Positions 34,979-43,382 of a stretch of 64,000 nt of DNA are shown here, piece by piece. The position numbers and the translations under genes are program-made. Every line of letters starts with the position of its first letter. The stretch's first letter is position 1. The notes under the pieces are model-generated. The model searched no databases. It was not told where the DNA came from and saw only the letters and a list, made by a program, of their open reading frames with translations. The DNA comes from an uncultured Victivallales bacterium (lineage in GTDB: Bacteria; Verrucomicrobiota; Lentisphaeria; Victivallales; UBA1829): contig CAKUJH010000003.1 of assembly GCA_934661375.1 (NCBI GenBank), forward strand, positions 96,087-160,086. Reading direction: 5' to 3'.

Positions 34979-35368
34979 ATGGCGGAAAAACTTCCAGGCG
35001 GATCGGAAACAATTCTGGTGGTGGACGATCAGGAAACCGTATGGGATTTTCTGATTGAAGCACTGCAGAATCTGGGATACTCCGTCATTCTGGCTGAAAA
35101 CGGGCTGGATGCCGTGGAAATCTGCCGCGAAAATCCCGGACAGATTGATCTGGTCATTCTGGATATGATCATGCCGAAACAGGGTGGACACAGCACGTTC
35201 TATCAGATCCGTGAACTGGATCCGCGGATAAAAGTACTGCTTTCCAGCGGATATGTTGCGCCGTCCGCAGTCAATGACCTGCTCGCCAACGGAGCGGCGG
35301 GCTTTTTACAGAAACCGCACCGCATCCGCACCCTCGCCCAGGAACTGCGGCGGATTCTGGACAAATAA
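34979..35368 (+). CDS. Single-domain response regulator (CheY-like receiver)
   Basis: A 129-residue receiver domain without an output domain. All phosphorylation residues are present: acidic pair D16-D17, phosphoacceptor D62 (LVILDMIMPK), S89 in the Thr/Ser position (VLLSSGY) and K112 (LQKPH). It is expressed from its own good promoter and terminated by a hairpin, with no histidine kinase beside it, so its partner is encoded elsewhere. The PSAVNDLLANGAAGFLQKP ending resembles receivers found attached to hybrid kinases, so it could act in a phosphorelay. Confidence 0.92.
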   Translation: MAEKLPGGSETILVVDDQETVWDFLIEALQNLGYSVILAENGLDAVEICRENPGQIDLVILDMIMPKQGGHSTFYQIRELDPRIKVLLSSGYVAPSAVNDLLANGAAGFLQKPHRIRTLAQELRRILDK

Positions 35369-35395
35369 CAGACTCTCCTGTTACAGAAAAAAAAA

Positions 35396-35424
35396 CGGCA
35401 GACAAGCTGAAACGCCTTCTGCCG
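35396..35424. terminator. Bidirectional terminator between receiver gene and DUF4091 gene
   Basis: CGGCAGA (35396-35402) pairs with TCTGCCG (35418-35424). A 9-A run precedes and a T-run follows about 6 bases later, so it serves both convergent genes. Confidence 0.75.
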
Positions 35425-35448
35425 GTTATGTTTTTTTCCGTTACCCGG

Positions 35449-37137
35449 TTATTTTTCCAATGCGGCAAAAATCCGTCCGCGGAGATCGCGCAGCCAGACT
35501 GCTTCATGCGGGAAATGATTCATGGCGGGCTGATAATCCAAACCTTCACAGATCAGTTTCACCGTTTCCGCCCTGCCGATCTTCGATTCCAGCAGCTGGA
35601 GCAGACGCACATCCTGCATCGCTTCCATAAAGACTTCGTAATGAAGGGCATCCACCGGCTTGCCGTCCCTGCCCGGATACACATTGTAAATATGTCCGCC
35701 GTAGAAGGCGCGTCCCGCAGTGGTTTCCCGCCACGGATCCAGATTGTATTCCAGGGAATACTGGGTAAACCAGAAGTTGTGTCCCCAATGCAGAAAACCT
35801 TCCATCTCATAGAGATACAGCAGCACGCCCAGAATCCGGTAACGGCAGGACGGTGCGCCGAAGGAACGCGCGGGATAATTTCTGTTCGCTCCGGCGAAAT
35901 AACACCAGCGGTGCTGAATCGGTTCTTTGCTGAACGCTTCAATGTGGCAGAACCACGGAACCGGACGGTTGACCAGTCCCTGCTGATAATAGTCCACGGC
36001 GGAAAGAGCATCCATCACCGGAAACTCATCCGTGCCGAGATATTTCTGAAGCGGTTCGGAAGCATGTTTATAACTTTCAATCACTTCCAGGGAAGGCTCA
36101 TCGGAGTAATGGAAATAGCATTTCCCGGACAAACCTTCGCCGCGTAGGAAATCCAGCAGTTCCGGCAGCAAAGCGAACAGAAATTCGCGGTATTCCGGAG
36201 ATTCCGAACTGACATCCCAGCCGAATTTACGTTTGAGTTCCCCGTTTTCCTCCACCATGATTTTCGGTGTCGCTTTCGCTCCCCACTGAGTGAAGAAATG
36301 GGACATCTCGAAATATTCCACGCCGCATTTGCGCCCCAGATCGATCCAGCGTTTCAGAAGGCTGAAATCGAAGCTGTACTTTCCGCCGGCATACTTGATT
36401 TTCAGCAGCTGACAAGTGGGACGCTCATGTCCGATGGCGGTATCCAGCGGCACACTCCACAGCGGAGTCATCAGCATATTCCGTCCGTGCGCAGTCAGAT
36501 CGCGGAAATAATTTTCCAGAATTTCCCAGAAACGTTCCGTCCAGGGTTCTTCCCGGTAATACACGGAAAGGCAGTCCGCGTAAAACCAGTTGGTGCAGAT
36601 CATCTTCTGTTTCGGCAGAACCGCCGAATGCACATGGATCCTAACCACTGTTTCCTCGTGGAAATCATACGGCTGCTGCCACGGAAAGTCTTTCTGATAC
36701 ATGTCAAAATGGAGTTTGACGTCATAGATTCCGGGTTTGAAATCCGCGGGGATCCGGACGGAAACCCAGACTGCCTGCCAGAGATTTGCCGCCAGATGCA
36801 ACGGACCGGTCAGCGGTTTCAGGGGGTCCGGATAGATGCCCGGTTCTTTCCGCAGGATGAAATCATCTGTAACCACCGCGGGCAATTCGCAGGGGACATG
36901 CGCGACTTCCCGCAAAGAGATATGTTCCGCCAGTTCGGATTCCGTCCGGATTGTCAGCTGATTGCTGGACAGGGGGAACTTGAATGCCAGCTGGAAGGCA
37001 ACAGTTTCACCCCTTGCCCCGTCAAAAGTCTGAACCATGCCGTCCACCAGCGGGATTTCCGGGGTCAGTTCCGGCGAGCAGAATACTTTTTCAAAACTGG
37101 TCAGTACACGGTATTGCAGTTTCGGCTGTTCTTCCAT
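35449..37137 (-). CDS. DUF4091-type glycoside-hydrolase-like protein, no signal peptide
   Basis: A 562-residue protein. The N-terminal half (about 20-180) is beta-rich (ETVAFQLAFKF, VWVSVRIPADFKPGIYDVKLHF), and the second half is a barrel with YFEMSHFFTQWGAKATP, YFHYSDEPSLEVIES (DEP candidate acid), VPWFCHIEAF and the typical closing MEGFLHWGHNFW followed by YPGRDG. These are the marks of DUF4091-type hydrolases. Unlike the 29.5 kb protein it has no signal peptide, so it is probably cytoplasmic and acts on imported sugars. It starts one base after the amidohydrolase stop and ends a nagB-like/amidohydrolase/DUF4091 operon. Confidence 0.8.
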   Translation of the reverse strand: MEEQPKLQYRVLTSFEKVFCSPELTPEIPLVDGMVQTFDGARGETVAFQLAFKFPLSSNQLTIRTESELAEHISLREVAHVPCELPAVVTDDFILRKEPGIYPDPLKPLTGPLHLAANLWQAVWVSVRIPADFKPGIYDVKLHFDMYQKDFPWQQPYDFHEETVVRIHVHSAVLPKQKMICTNWFYADCLSVYYREEPWTERFWEILENYFRDLTAHGRNMLMTPLWSVPLDTAIGHERPTCQLLKIKYAGGKYSFDFSLLKRWIDLGRKCGVEYFEMSHFFTQWGAKATPKIMVEENGELKRKFGWDVSSESPEYREFLFALLPELLDFLRGEGLSGKCYFHYSDEPSLEVIESYKHASEPLQKYLGTDEFPVMDALSAVDYYQQGLVNRPVPWFCHIEAFSKEPIQHRWCYFAGANRNYPARSFGAPSCRYRILGVLLYLYEMEGFLHWGHNFWFTQYSLEYNLDPWRETTAGRAFYGGHIYNVYPGRDGKPVDALHYEVFMEAMQDVRLLQLLESKIGRAETVKLICEGLDYQPAMNHFPHEAVWLRDLRGRIFAALEK

Positions 37138-37138
37138 T

Positions 37139-37981
37139 TCATTTTCCTTTCATGAAACGTTCACGCAGACAAGCGGCATTGCCGCGGAAAAAATTTTCCT
37201 GTTCCTCCGGCAGCCCCCAGCGGTAGTAAAGACCGCCGATGAATTCGAAATAGGATTCCCAGAACTGCGCCAGACGAAGCGCACGAGCGTTGGAGCTTTC
37301 GATACCGTAGAATTCATCGGTGGCGAAATGCAGTTTATGATTGAAATAACGGTCTGTACCGTCATGCGTCCGGCGGTCCAGAATTTCATTCAGCCGCGGG
37401 ACAGAACGCAGATAACCGCTGATGTCGCCATAAATATTGCGGTAATAATACAGATTATGCTCCATCTCCTCCATGTACGGCCAGCCCTGATGTCCGCCGA
37501 TGATCATCAGTTCCGGGAAGGCTTCGGCAATCGCCGAAAGATGAATCGGCCGCATGTTCTCCGGTCCGAACGCATGAGTGTACGCTCCGGTGTAAGGAGT
37601 CCCCTGAGCGATCAGACCGGTATGGAACAGAATGGGCATATTCAGTTCCTGCGCCCGTTCGTAGAGCGGGAAGTAGTCCGGATGGGAATACGGTTTGAGC
37701 TGCTTGTAGGGCTTCAAACCGTAAAAGCCGAGATCGCGCAGACGCGAAATGTCATCCGGCACAGCGCGATCCAGGTCAATGAACCCGAATGCCAGGAAAA
37801 AACCCTGATAACGTTTGACCGTATCCAGAATTTCCTGCTGCGTGGCGAGTTCAATATCACCGAGACGGCCGATGCCGGAAAGGTCCATCAGCCAGATCTG
37901 TTCGAAAACGCCGGATTCGACAATGGCGTCGATTCCTTTGGCATTGTGACACAAATGCGCGTGAGCATCAATCTTTTTCAT
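37139..37981 (-). CDS. Amidohydrolase-family (TIM-barrel) metal hydrolase
   Basis: A 280-residue amidohydrolase_2-like protein. Metal and active-site motifs in order are DAHAHL (5-10), YGLKPYKQLKPYS with a Lys, ILFHTGL, IIGGHQGWPY, and the late Asp in HFATDEFYG. Family members include decarboxylases, lactonases and uronate-handling enzymes, so no substrate is claimed. It is the middle gene of the operon, 19 bases after the nagB-like gene. A second, related hydrolase lies at 57.7 kb. Confidence 0.82.
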   Translation of the reverse strand: MKKIDAHAHLCHNAKGIDAIVESGVFEQIWLMDLSGIGRLGDIELATQQEILDTVKRYQGFFLAFGFIDLDRAVPDDISRLRDLGFYGLKPYKQLKPYSHPDYFPLYERAQELNMPILFHTGLIAQGTPYTGAYTHAFGPENMRPIHLSAIAEAFPELMIIGGHQGWPYMEEMEHNLYYYRNIYGDISGYLRSVPRLNEILDRRTHDGTDRYFNHKLHFATDEFYGIESSNARALRLAQFWESYFEFIGGLYYRWGLPEEQENFFRGNAACLRERFMKGK

Positions 37982-38000
37982 CGGAACTTCCCCTTCCTGC

Positions 38001-38855
38001 TCAGATATTGAATTTCGGCTTGGCGGCAGTGCCGTAGTCCGAAACGATCAGCAGGTTTTTGTGGTTGCGGGCATGGGTAACCGGGTAATCATCGCCGGGT
38101 TGTCCGAGCGCGGCAATACGCAGAATCGTGTTTGCCCAGAGATACGCGGTCGTTTCGTTGCGGGTCATGAGCAGCATACGGCGGGCAGCCAGACACTGTT
38201 TCATGCCCATGGTGATGGCGCGGCGCGGGAAGTTTTCCAGGTTGCCGGCGACGCCACAGTGACGGGTGGAGTCGATCGTGCGGGTGAATTCGTTGATTTC
38301 CAGAATGCGCGGGTTGGAATCCTTGACGCCGGGTCCCGGTTCGTTGAACGCCACATGGCCGTGAATGCCGATTCCGCCGTAGCAGACTTCAATGCCGCCG
38401 GCGTCTTCAATCATTTTCGGCAGGTCCTTGATGTTTTCCGGCGTCGGGAAAATGATCTGTTCCTTCGGCATCATCAGCTCCGGACGGATCCGGTTGAACA
38501 GCAGAGGTCCGATCTGACCGCGGAAGCTCAGCGGACTGGTCATCGGAATCAGTTCGTCTTTTTCATCATCCACATATTCATCCATGAAGAAGAAACGGAC
38601 GTTTTTCAGGCTCAGGCTGCGGTAATTGATTTTTTCCGCCATCAGACGGTACGGCTGCGTGGGACCGACCGGCATGATGAACGAGACGATATGGTCGCCT
38701 TTCGCCGCCTTTTCAAATTCATTGACCATTTCCTCCGCCAGGAAGTCATACACTTCATCCAGCGTTTCAAACAGTTTCAGCTGACCGTGCGCTTCACGCA
38801 CCAGTTCTTCGGTGGAAAGACTCAGAATCCGGCGGACTTCTTCCGAACGTTTCAT
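38001..38855 (-). CDS. Glucosamine-6-phosphate deaminase-like protein (NagB family)
   Basis: A 284-residue NagB-fold protein. Family motifs are FFMDEYVDD (D92, equivalent to E. coli catalytic D72) and YGGIGIHGHVAFNEPG (159-174), with H167 and E172 matching E. coli H143 and E148. The position of E. coli D141 is His (H165), and the phosphate-loop usually written GSTP reads VGPTQP. It is therefore a NagB paralogue with an altered catalytic triad, and its sugar phosphate may differ from glucosamine-6-phosphate. It is the first gene of the operon, divergent from an AraC gene, with an AAGGAG site before the ATG. Confidence 0.82.
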   Translation of the reverse strand: MKRSEEVRRILSLSTEELVREAHGQLKLFETLDEVYDFLAEEMVNEFEKAAKGDHIVSFIMPVGPTQPYRLMAEKINYRSLSLKNVRFFFMDEYVDDEKDELIPMTSPLSFRGQIGPLLFNRIRPELMMPKEQIIFPTPENIKDLPKMIEDAGGIEVCYGGIGIHGHVAFNEPGPGVKDSNPRILEINEFTRTIDSTRHCGVAGNLENFPRRAITMGMKQCLAARRMLLMTRNETTAYLWANTILRIAALGQPGDDYPVTHARNHKNLLIVSDYGTAAKPKFNI

Positions 38856-38903
38856 GATACATCTCCTTTTTTTGGATTTTTAAGGGATTGTCCCTCTTGC
38901 ATA

Positions 38904-38926
38904 TTACTATAAAGCGATTATAGTAA
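38904..38926. promoter_or_regulatory. Operator-like dyad between nagB-like operon and AraC gene
   Basis: TTACTATAA (38904-38912) and TTATAGTAA (38918-38926) form a perfect inverted repeat with a 5-base centre. On the minus strand one arm contains a TATAAT -10 element for the nagB-like operon, so a bound protein would block that promoter. Confidence 0.65.
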
Positions 38927-38977
38927 AAACAAATAATAAAAACGAAGTATTTATAATAATTTTGAAGCACACAGATT

Positions 38978-39862
38978 ATGGGCAGAATCACGATCATCAG
39001 CCGTCCGGTGCCAAACAACCTGCCGGGAATCCGGCTGCCTTTTCACGTCCGCTCCGCCGGAGCGAATGAAAGTCTGCGCACCTGGAGCGAATCATTCGCA
39101 CCGGACAAGAAACCGTTTGCCCAGATTTTCTGGACCCGCCGCGGCATGGGGGAAGTCCTGCTGCACGGAGAACGGATCCGGCTGCGCGAAGGCGATTTCT
39201 TCTATCACCTGCCCGGCGATGAACACCGGCACCGGACGATCGGGGAAATCTGGAACTACAACTGGTTCACGCTGGACGGCGCGGGATCGGCGGATTTTGT
39301 GCGCGCCTACGGATATGAACAGAAAGCGCGTTACGCGGGCGAGTGTCCGGTCAAGCTGTTCACGGAACTGGAACTGCTGCTGGAAGAACGGACACCGTAT
39401 GCGCAACGTCATGCCGTTGCCGTGGCGGCGGAAATCCTCGCACTGGCAGGCGGTCCGTTTCATGCAACCGTGCAGGATGATCCCGTCCGGAATTTCATGA
39501 CTCTGGCACAGGAAAACCTGTCCTGCGAAAAGCTGACTGCCGAAAATCTGGCAGCGGAACTGGGCATACACCGCACCACCTTGAACCGGCTGGTCCGCGC
39601 CCGGACCGGCATGTCGCCGGGGAAATATCTGCGCGAACTGCGGATCAGTCATCTGCTCGCCCTGCTGCGGGAAACGGCTCTGCCGGTCAAATCCGTGGCG
39701 GCGGAATGCGGCATTCCATACGCGGGATATCTCTGCCGGATCGTGCGCGAACGCACCGGACTCACTCCGGAAGAATACCGGAAAAAGGAGAAAGCCAGGT
39801 CTCGGAATGCTGTCATCGCGTCATCCGGTTTTCTGCATCATGACAACAGTGATCCGCGGTGA
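38978..39862 (+). CDS. AraC family transcriptional regulator
   Basis: A 294-residue regulator with an N-terminal cupin-like sensor (about 30-130: RLREGDFFYHLPGDEHRH, WNYNWFTLDG) and a C-terminal two-HTH DNA-binding domain (about 180-275: LTAENLAAELGIHRTTLNRLVRARTGMSPGKYLRELR and PVKSVAAECGIPYAGYLCRIVRERTGLTPEEYR). It is divergent from the nagB-like/amidohydrolase/DUF4091 operon across the 38904-38926 dyad and is the natural candidate regulator. The ribosome site is weak. It converges on the MFS gene. Confidence 0.92.
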   Translation: MGRITIISRPVPNNLPGIRLPFHVRSAGANESLRTWSESFAPDKKPFAQIFWTRRGMGEVLLHGERIRLREGDFFYHLPGDEHRHRTIGEIWNYNWFTLDGAGSADFVRAYGYEQKARYAGECPVKLFTELELLLEERTPYAQRHAVAVAAEILALAGGPFHATVQDDPVRNFMTLAQENLSCEKLTAENLAAELGIHRTTLNRLVRARTGMSPGKYLRELRISHLLALLRETALPVKSVAAECGIPYAGYLCRIVRERTGLTPEEYRKKEKARSRNAVIASSGFLHHDNSDPR

Positions 39863-39903
39863 TCCGCCGGAAATGACAAGCCATTCCGCAGAAAAATCAG
39901 GCA

Positions 39904-41184
39904 TTATGTGTTGTTTTTGTGCAGTACGGCGGGAACCAGCAGCAGGAAAAATCCCGCCAGCACGAAAAGAACCGCATTCAGCAGAAGCAATGTCTGATAC
40001 TGACAGAACCGTCTGTTCCCGATGAACCATTCCGCCGACAGAATGCCCGATCCCAGCAGCAGGGAGGAAAACAGACGCGACAATCCCATTCCCCCGGACG
40101 TCAACGCGCTGCAGAATGCCATGGACATGACTTTATTTCCGCGGGAAACCAGTTTCAGCATTTCCGAAGAACAGAGCGTTGCGGACGCCGCCAGCATGAA
40201 AGAATAAACCGTCAGCAGCAGAGCCGCCGCGCCATACACACACCAACCAGAACCGCGCAGGAAAAACAGCAGCACGTTGATTGCCGCCAGAGTCCCGTGA
40301 ATCAGCAGAAAGGTCCATCGCAAACCGATTTTCCGCTGCAATGGATTCGTGCCGATATATCCCAGCAGCATTCCAGTCAAGACACAGGAAGATACCAGCA
40401 TCGTCAGGTTGTCCGGAGCGTGCAGACCTTTTTTCAGATACAGAAGCATCAGCGGCACAGTGCTGTATGCGGCAATGTTCAGCAGAAAAATGTAAAGCGA
40501 AAAACCCGCCAGCTTCCGGTTGGAAACCGCCTCCTGCAAGCCTTCCCGGAAAGAACGGACCTTCCGCTCCGGCAGCGGGAACTGCGGCATCCGGGCAATC
40601 GCCGCCGCACGGCCGATGAAGATCAATCCGGCAGCCACCAGAATGCCCTGCAGCATACTGACCGGCGGTTTCGGCCCGATCAGCAGTCCGGTCAGAAACA
40701 GAAATCCCGCCGCGGTCAGCTGGTGAGCGAAACGCATCCTTCCGAAAAACAGAGTACGGCGTTCCGGCAGCAGAAATGAATCCACCAGAGGAAACCAGCC
40801 GGCGATGAATCCGGTCAGACAGAAAGAAAAACAGAGAATCGAGCCGAGCAGCACCGGCATGGCGGCAGTTCCGAACCAGGGCGACGCCGCCGCAAAACCG
40901 TATGCCAGCGCGGCAAAACCGCAGGCAAAATAAATCAGACGGCGAACCCCGATGCGCGTTACCAGAAACGCCATCGGAATCACACACAGTCCGTTCATGA
41001 ACGGCAGAACGGCAGTCGTCAGCAGCGTCAGCATTTCCCCCGCGCCAAGTGCGGCGGCAAAAAGCAGAATCACTGCGCTGTCGGTCAGCGTAACCTCTCC
41101 CAGCATCCCGCAGCAGGACGACAGAACCGCCAGCCGTTCCGCCCGCCGGCGTCCGTCAGGATTTCCGGGCATAGACGCGGACAT
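39904..41184 (-). CDS. Major facilitator superfamily transporter
   Basis: A 426-residue inner-membrane protein with about 12 hydrophobic segments, for example VILLFAAALGAGEMLTLLTT, MPVLLGSILCFSFCLTGFIAG and LLLLNAVLFVLAGFFLLLVPAV. A basic loop between segments 6 and 7 (LPERKVRSFREG) and the AFLVTRIGVRRL loop after segment 2 fit MFS topology. It overlaps the GH16 gene by 29 bases, so the two are translationally linked. Uptake of the oligosaccharide cut by the GH16 protein is the likely job; direction and substrate are inference. Confidence 0.85.
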   Translation of the reverse strand: MSASMPGNPDGRRRAERLAVLSSCCGMLGEVTLTDSAVILLFAAALGAGEMLTLLTTAVLPFMNGLCVIPMAFLVTRIGVRRLIYFACGFAALAYGFAAASPWFGTAAMPVLLGSILCFSFCLTGFIAGWFPLVDSFLLPERRTLFFGRMRFAHQLTAAGFLFLTGLLIGPKPPVSMLQGILVAAGLIFIGRAAAIARMPQFPLPERKVRSFREGLQEAVSNRKLAGFSLYIFLLNIAAYSTVPLMLLYLKKGLHAPDNLTMLVSSCVLTGMLLGYIGTNPLQRKIGLRWTFLLIHGTLAAINVLLFFLRGSGWCVYGAAALLLTVYSFMLAASATLCSSEMLKLVSRGNKVMSMAFCSALTSGGMGLSRLFSSLLLGSGILSAEWFIGNRRFCQYQTLLLLNAVLFVLAGFFLLLVPAVLHKNNT

Positions 41185-41965
41185 AGTCCACCTCGAAATC
41201 CTTCGGATATTTCAGATTCGGGTCAATATTTCCAATCCAGCCGGAATACTGGAACAGAGCCATCAGGACAAACATTTTTTCCTGTGGAGTAGGTCCTTCA
41301 TACCGTTTGATTTCCTTTCCGTCCAGATACCAGGAAATCCGCCCTTCCTCCCATTCCATCGCCCACACATGAAAGTCTCTGGAAGCATCCACCGGCACGG
41401 ATTCCAGATAATGAGCATCTTCCGTGAAATGAACGTTGAGGTCAACTTTGCTTTCCTGATCGGAGATATGACGTCCCTGCAATTCAAAGATGTCGATTTC
41501 CAATGCCCCGTCTTCAACACTCTTGCGGGTTCCGTCCGGACGGAATTCCTGCTTGGTCGGATCAACCTGATGCAGCCAGAACGCACTCATCAGTCCTTCG
41601 CCGCGCGGCATACGGCAGCGGGTCTCGAACCAGCCGTATTTCTGCGAGAATTTATCCAGAATCCGGTACTCTTTTTCACTGCTTCCGAACCGGTGGTCGG
41701 ACGTAGTGATGCAGCTGACGCACTGATGACTTTTATTCGGACGGAACGGCAGATCATCGCTGATCCGCAGCTTCAGCACACTGTCTTCAATCACGTAATA
41801 TGCGTTGTGATCCACCCAGCGCGGCGGCTGTCCCAGACGCGCGGTATACTCTTCCTTGCCCGAACGGTATGCCGGATACCAGTACATGTCGTTCAGCTGC
41901 GGACGGTCAAACTCATCATGAAAAGTCAGAACCCATCCCGGTTTTTCCCAGTTTTTCTCCGTCAT
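41156..41965 (-). CDS. Glycoside hydrolase family 16 protein without signal peptide
   Basis: A 269-residue jelly-roll beta-glucanase/galactanase. The GH16 catalytic motif is EIDIFE (E156 nucleophile, D158, E161 acid/base), preceded by GWFETRCRMPRGEGLMSAFWL and followed by FHVWAMEWEEGRISWYLDG, all canonical. Family activities include laminarinase, agarase, porphyranase and carrageenase, which cannot be told apart here. Most GH16 enzymes are exported, but this one begins MTEKNWEKPGWVLTFHDEF with no signal peptide. It lies between the lacI-type gene (24-base gap) and the MFS gene (overlap). Confidence 0.92.
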   Translation of the reverse strand: MTEKNWEKPGWVLTFHDEFDRPQLNDMYWYPAYRSGKEEYTARLGQPPRWVDHNAYYVIEDSVLKLRISDDLPFRPNKSHQCVSCITTSDHRFGSSEKEYRILDKFSQKYGWFETRCRMPRGEGLMSAFWLHQVDPTKQEFRPDGTRKSVEDGALEIDIFELQGRHISDQESKVDLNVHFTEDAHYLESVPVDASRDFHVWAMEWEEGRISWYLDGKEIKRYEGPTPQEKMFVLMALFQYSGWIGNIDPNLKYPKDFEVDYVRVYARKS

Positions 41966-41989
41966 GAAAATCCTCCTGATTTTTTTGAA

Positions 41990-43012
41990 TTATTGATTGT
42001 CTGCCATTTCTGCAGTTTCATCTGAATTCAGTTTCCGGACACTGCCGACCACTTTCAGGGTTGTGCCGATGGATGTGTGGATCGGGGTGCGGTTTTTCAG
42101 CATCGGACGGTTGATGATGTAGTACTCTGTCCAGTCCAGCAGGTCATCCGCCTTGAATTCAATCCGGTCAAATTCCCGGATTTCCTTCGGCTGCGGCCAG
42201 AAATCGCAGGGACGGTCAAAACTCATGATACTGTATTGCTCAAAAATTTCCGGATGCTGCTCCGAAACTTCTTCAAAAAACAGCTGGGCGAAACCGCCGG
42301 CAGGGAAGAACAGACAGGTAGGCAGGGTATCGGTCTGCCGCAGATAATTCAGGATCGTTCCGGAAATACCTTGCCTGGACTGTTCTTCCATCGGGTCGAT
42401 CCGGCAGAGGGGATTCAGCAGTTTCATCCGGGCATAGAAACTCTGATAACGTTCCATCCGGCTCGGATGCGACAACGCCAGCAGAACCGCCACATGCGAA
42501 TGCCCCATCCGGTGCAGATATTCCGCCGCCATCTCGCCCCCCAGGGTGTTGTCGGCAGTAATGGTGATGTCCGCCCCACAGCGGGTGTACAGACAGATCG
42601 TGAAAAGCTCCGGATTAATCCGGCGTGCCTCGGTCAGAATTTCAGGAGGCGGCTGGGAAAAGAAAACCAGAATGTCGCTTTCCGCCGCTGCATCCAGAAA
42701 ACCTTCGTAATGCTGCCGGTGATCGGTTACCGAGCAGCTGTAATCCCGTGCCGACAGCCGCTGCATCAGCAATGCTCCGTAATGGTGCTGAAAACAGTTA
42801 TCCGAAAAATCAAAGGTTATCCGGATTTTCCGGTTCTGCCGGAGTGCATAAAAACCATGACGGTTCAAGGCTTCCACCACACGCTCGCGGGTCGCCTGCC
42901 GTACAGTCGGAGCATTGTTCAACACCCGGTACAGAGTCATGGCGCTGACTTTCAATTCCCGTGCCAATGCCCGGATATTGACTCTGCCGTTTCCTTTTTC
43001 CTGACCTGTCAT
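41990..43012 (-). CDS. LacI family transcriptional regulator
   Basis: A 340-residue repressor. The N-terminal HTH NIRALARELKVSAMTLYRVLNNAPTV and the hinge region to about residue 55 are LacI-type, followed by a PBP1-like sugar-binding domain (about 62-320) with GEMAAEYLHRMGHSHVAVLLALSHPSRMERYQSFYARM. The usual LVPDISNPFF opening of the sensor is replaced by ITFDFSDNCFQHHYGALLM, a divergent form. It is the first gene of the lacI-GH16-MFS operon and probably autoregulates it. Confidence 0.92.
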   Translation of the reverse strand: MTGQEKGNGRVNIRALARELKVSAMTLYRVLNNAPTVRQATRERVVEALNRHGFYALRQNRKIRITFDFSDNCFQHHYGALLMQRLSARDYSCSVTDHRQHYEGFLDAAAESDILVFFSQPPPEILTEARRINPELFTICLYTRCGADITITADNTLGGEMAAEYLHRMGHSHVAVLLALSHPSRMERYQSFYARMKLLNPLCRIDPMEEQSRQGISGTILNYLRQTDTLPTCLFFPAGGFAQLFFEEVSEQHPEIFEQYSIMSFDRPCDFWPQPKEIREFDRIEFKADDLLDWTEYYIINRPMLKNRTPIHTSIGTTLKVVGSVRKLNSDETAEMADNQ

Positions 43013-43199
43013 CCTCTGCTCCGTTCTGTTTTACGGTAATATTATAGCACAAAGCGGACCGGAATCAACATCGGGCAGCAGCAGAGTTTTCACAAAAAAT
43101 GTGAAATGTGTAACATACCGGCATGTCCGGTTCAGAATTTTTTCCGGGAGACGGCTTGCAGGCACTGGTATTTTCCCGGACAGGGTGTATATTACTTCT
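43013..43199 (-). promoter_or_regulatory. Promoter and operator region of the lacI-GH16-MFS operon
   Basis: On the minus strand TTGATT (43068-43063) and TATAAT (43046-43041), spacer 16, form the promoter. TTTCACA/TGTGAAA (43088-43094 and 43100-43106) is a perfect dyad about 20 bases upstream of the -35. A plus-strand TATATT at 43188-43193 may be the -10 of the helicase gene, with a poor -35. Confidence 0.55.
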
Positions 43200-43382
43200 C
43201 TTCGGGTTTTATGACGAAACCCGGCTGAATGCGCCCGCGGAACCGCGCGGCGTTCGTTCCGTTCGCGGCCGGACGGAACCCCTGAAGATGAATTTGCGCC
43301 CCGCGGCTTCCGTCTGTTGGCGACAGGCTTTCCTTTTCAGTATGGAATCAGCGGCATCACGGCAATATTATTGAAGGATATT
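43200..43382 (+). promoter_or_regulatory. Structured 5' leader of the DEAD-box helicase gene
   Basis: About 180 bases without a supported gene precede the helicase. CGGGTTT (43203-43209) pairs with AAACCCG (43217-43223), and two further GC-rich self-complementary stretches follow (around 43230-43250 and GTTCCG/CGGAAC near 43256-43280). Long structured leaders are known on cold-induced helicase mRNAs such as csdA; that comparison is by analogy. Confidence 0.45.

Noticed and set aside
43123..43374. 83-codon plus-strand frame before the helicase
   Set aside because: It has no ribosome site, unlikely composition, and overlaps the GC-rich hairpins of the leader.
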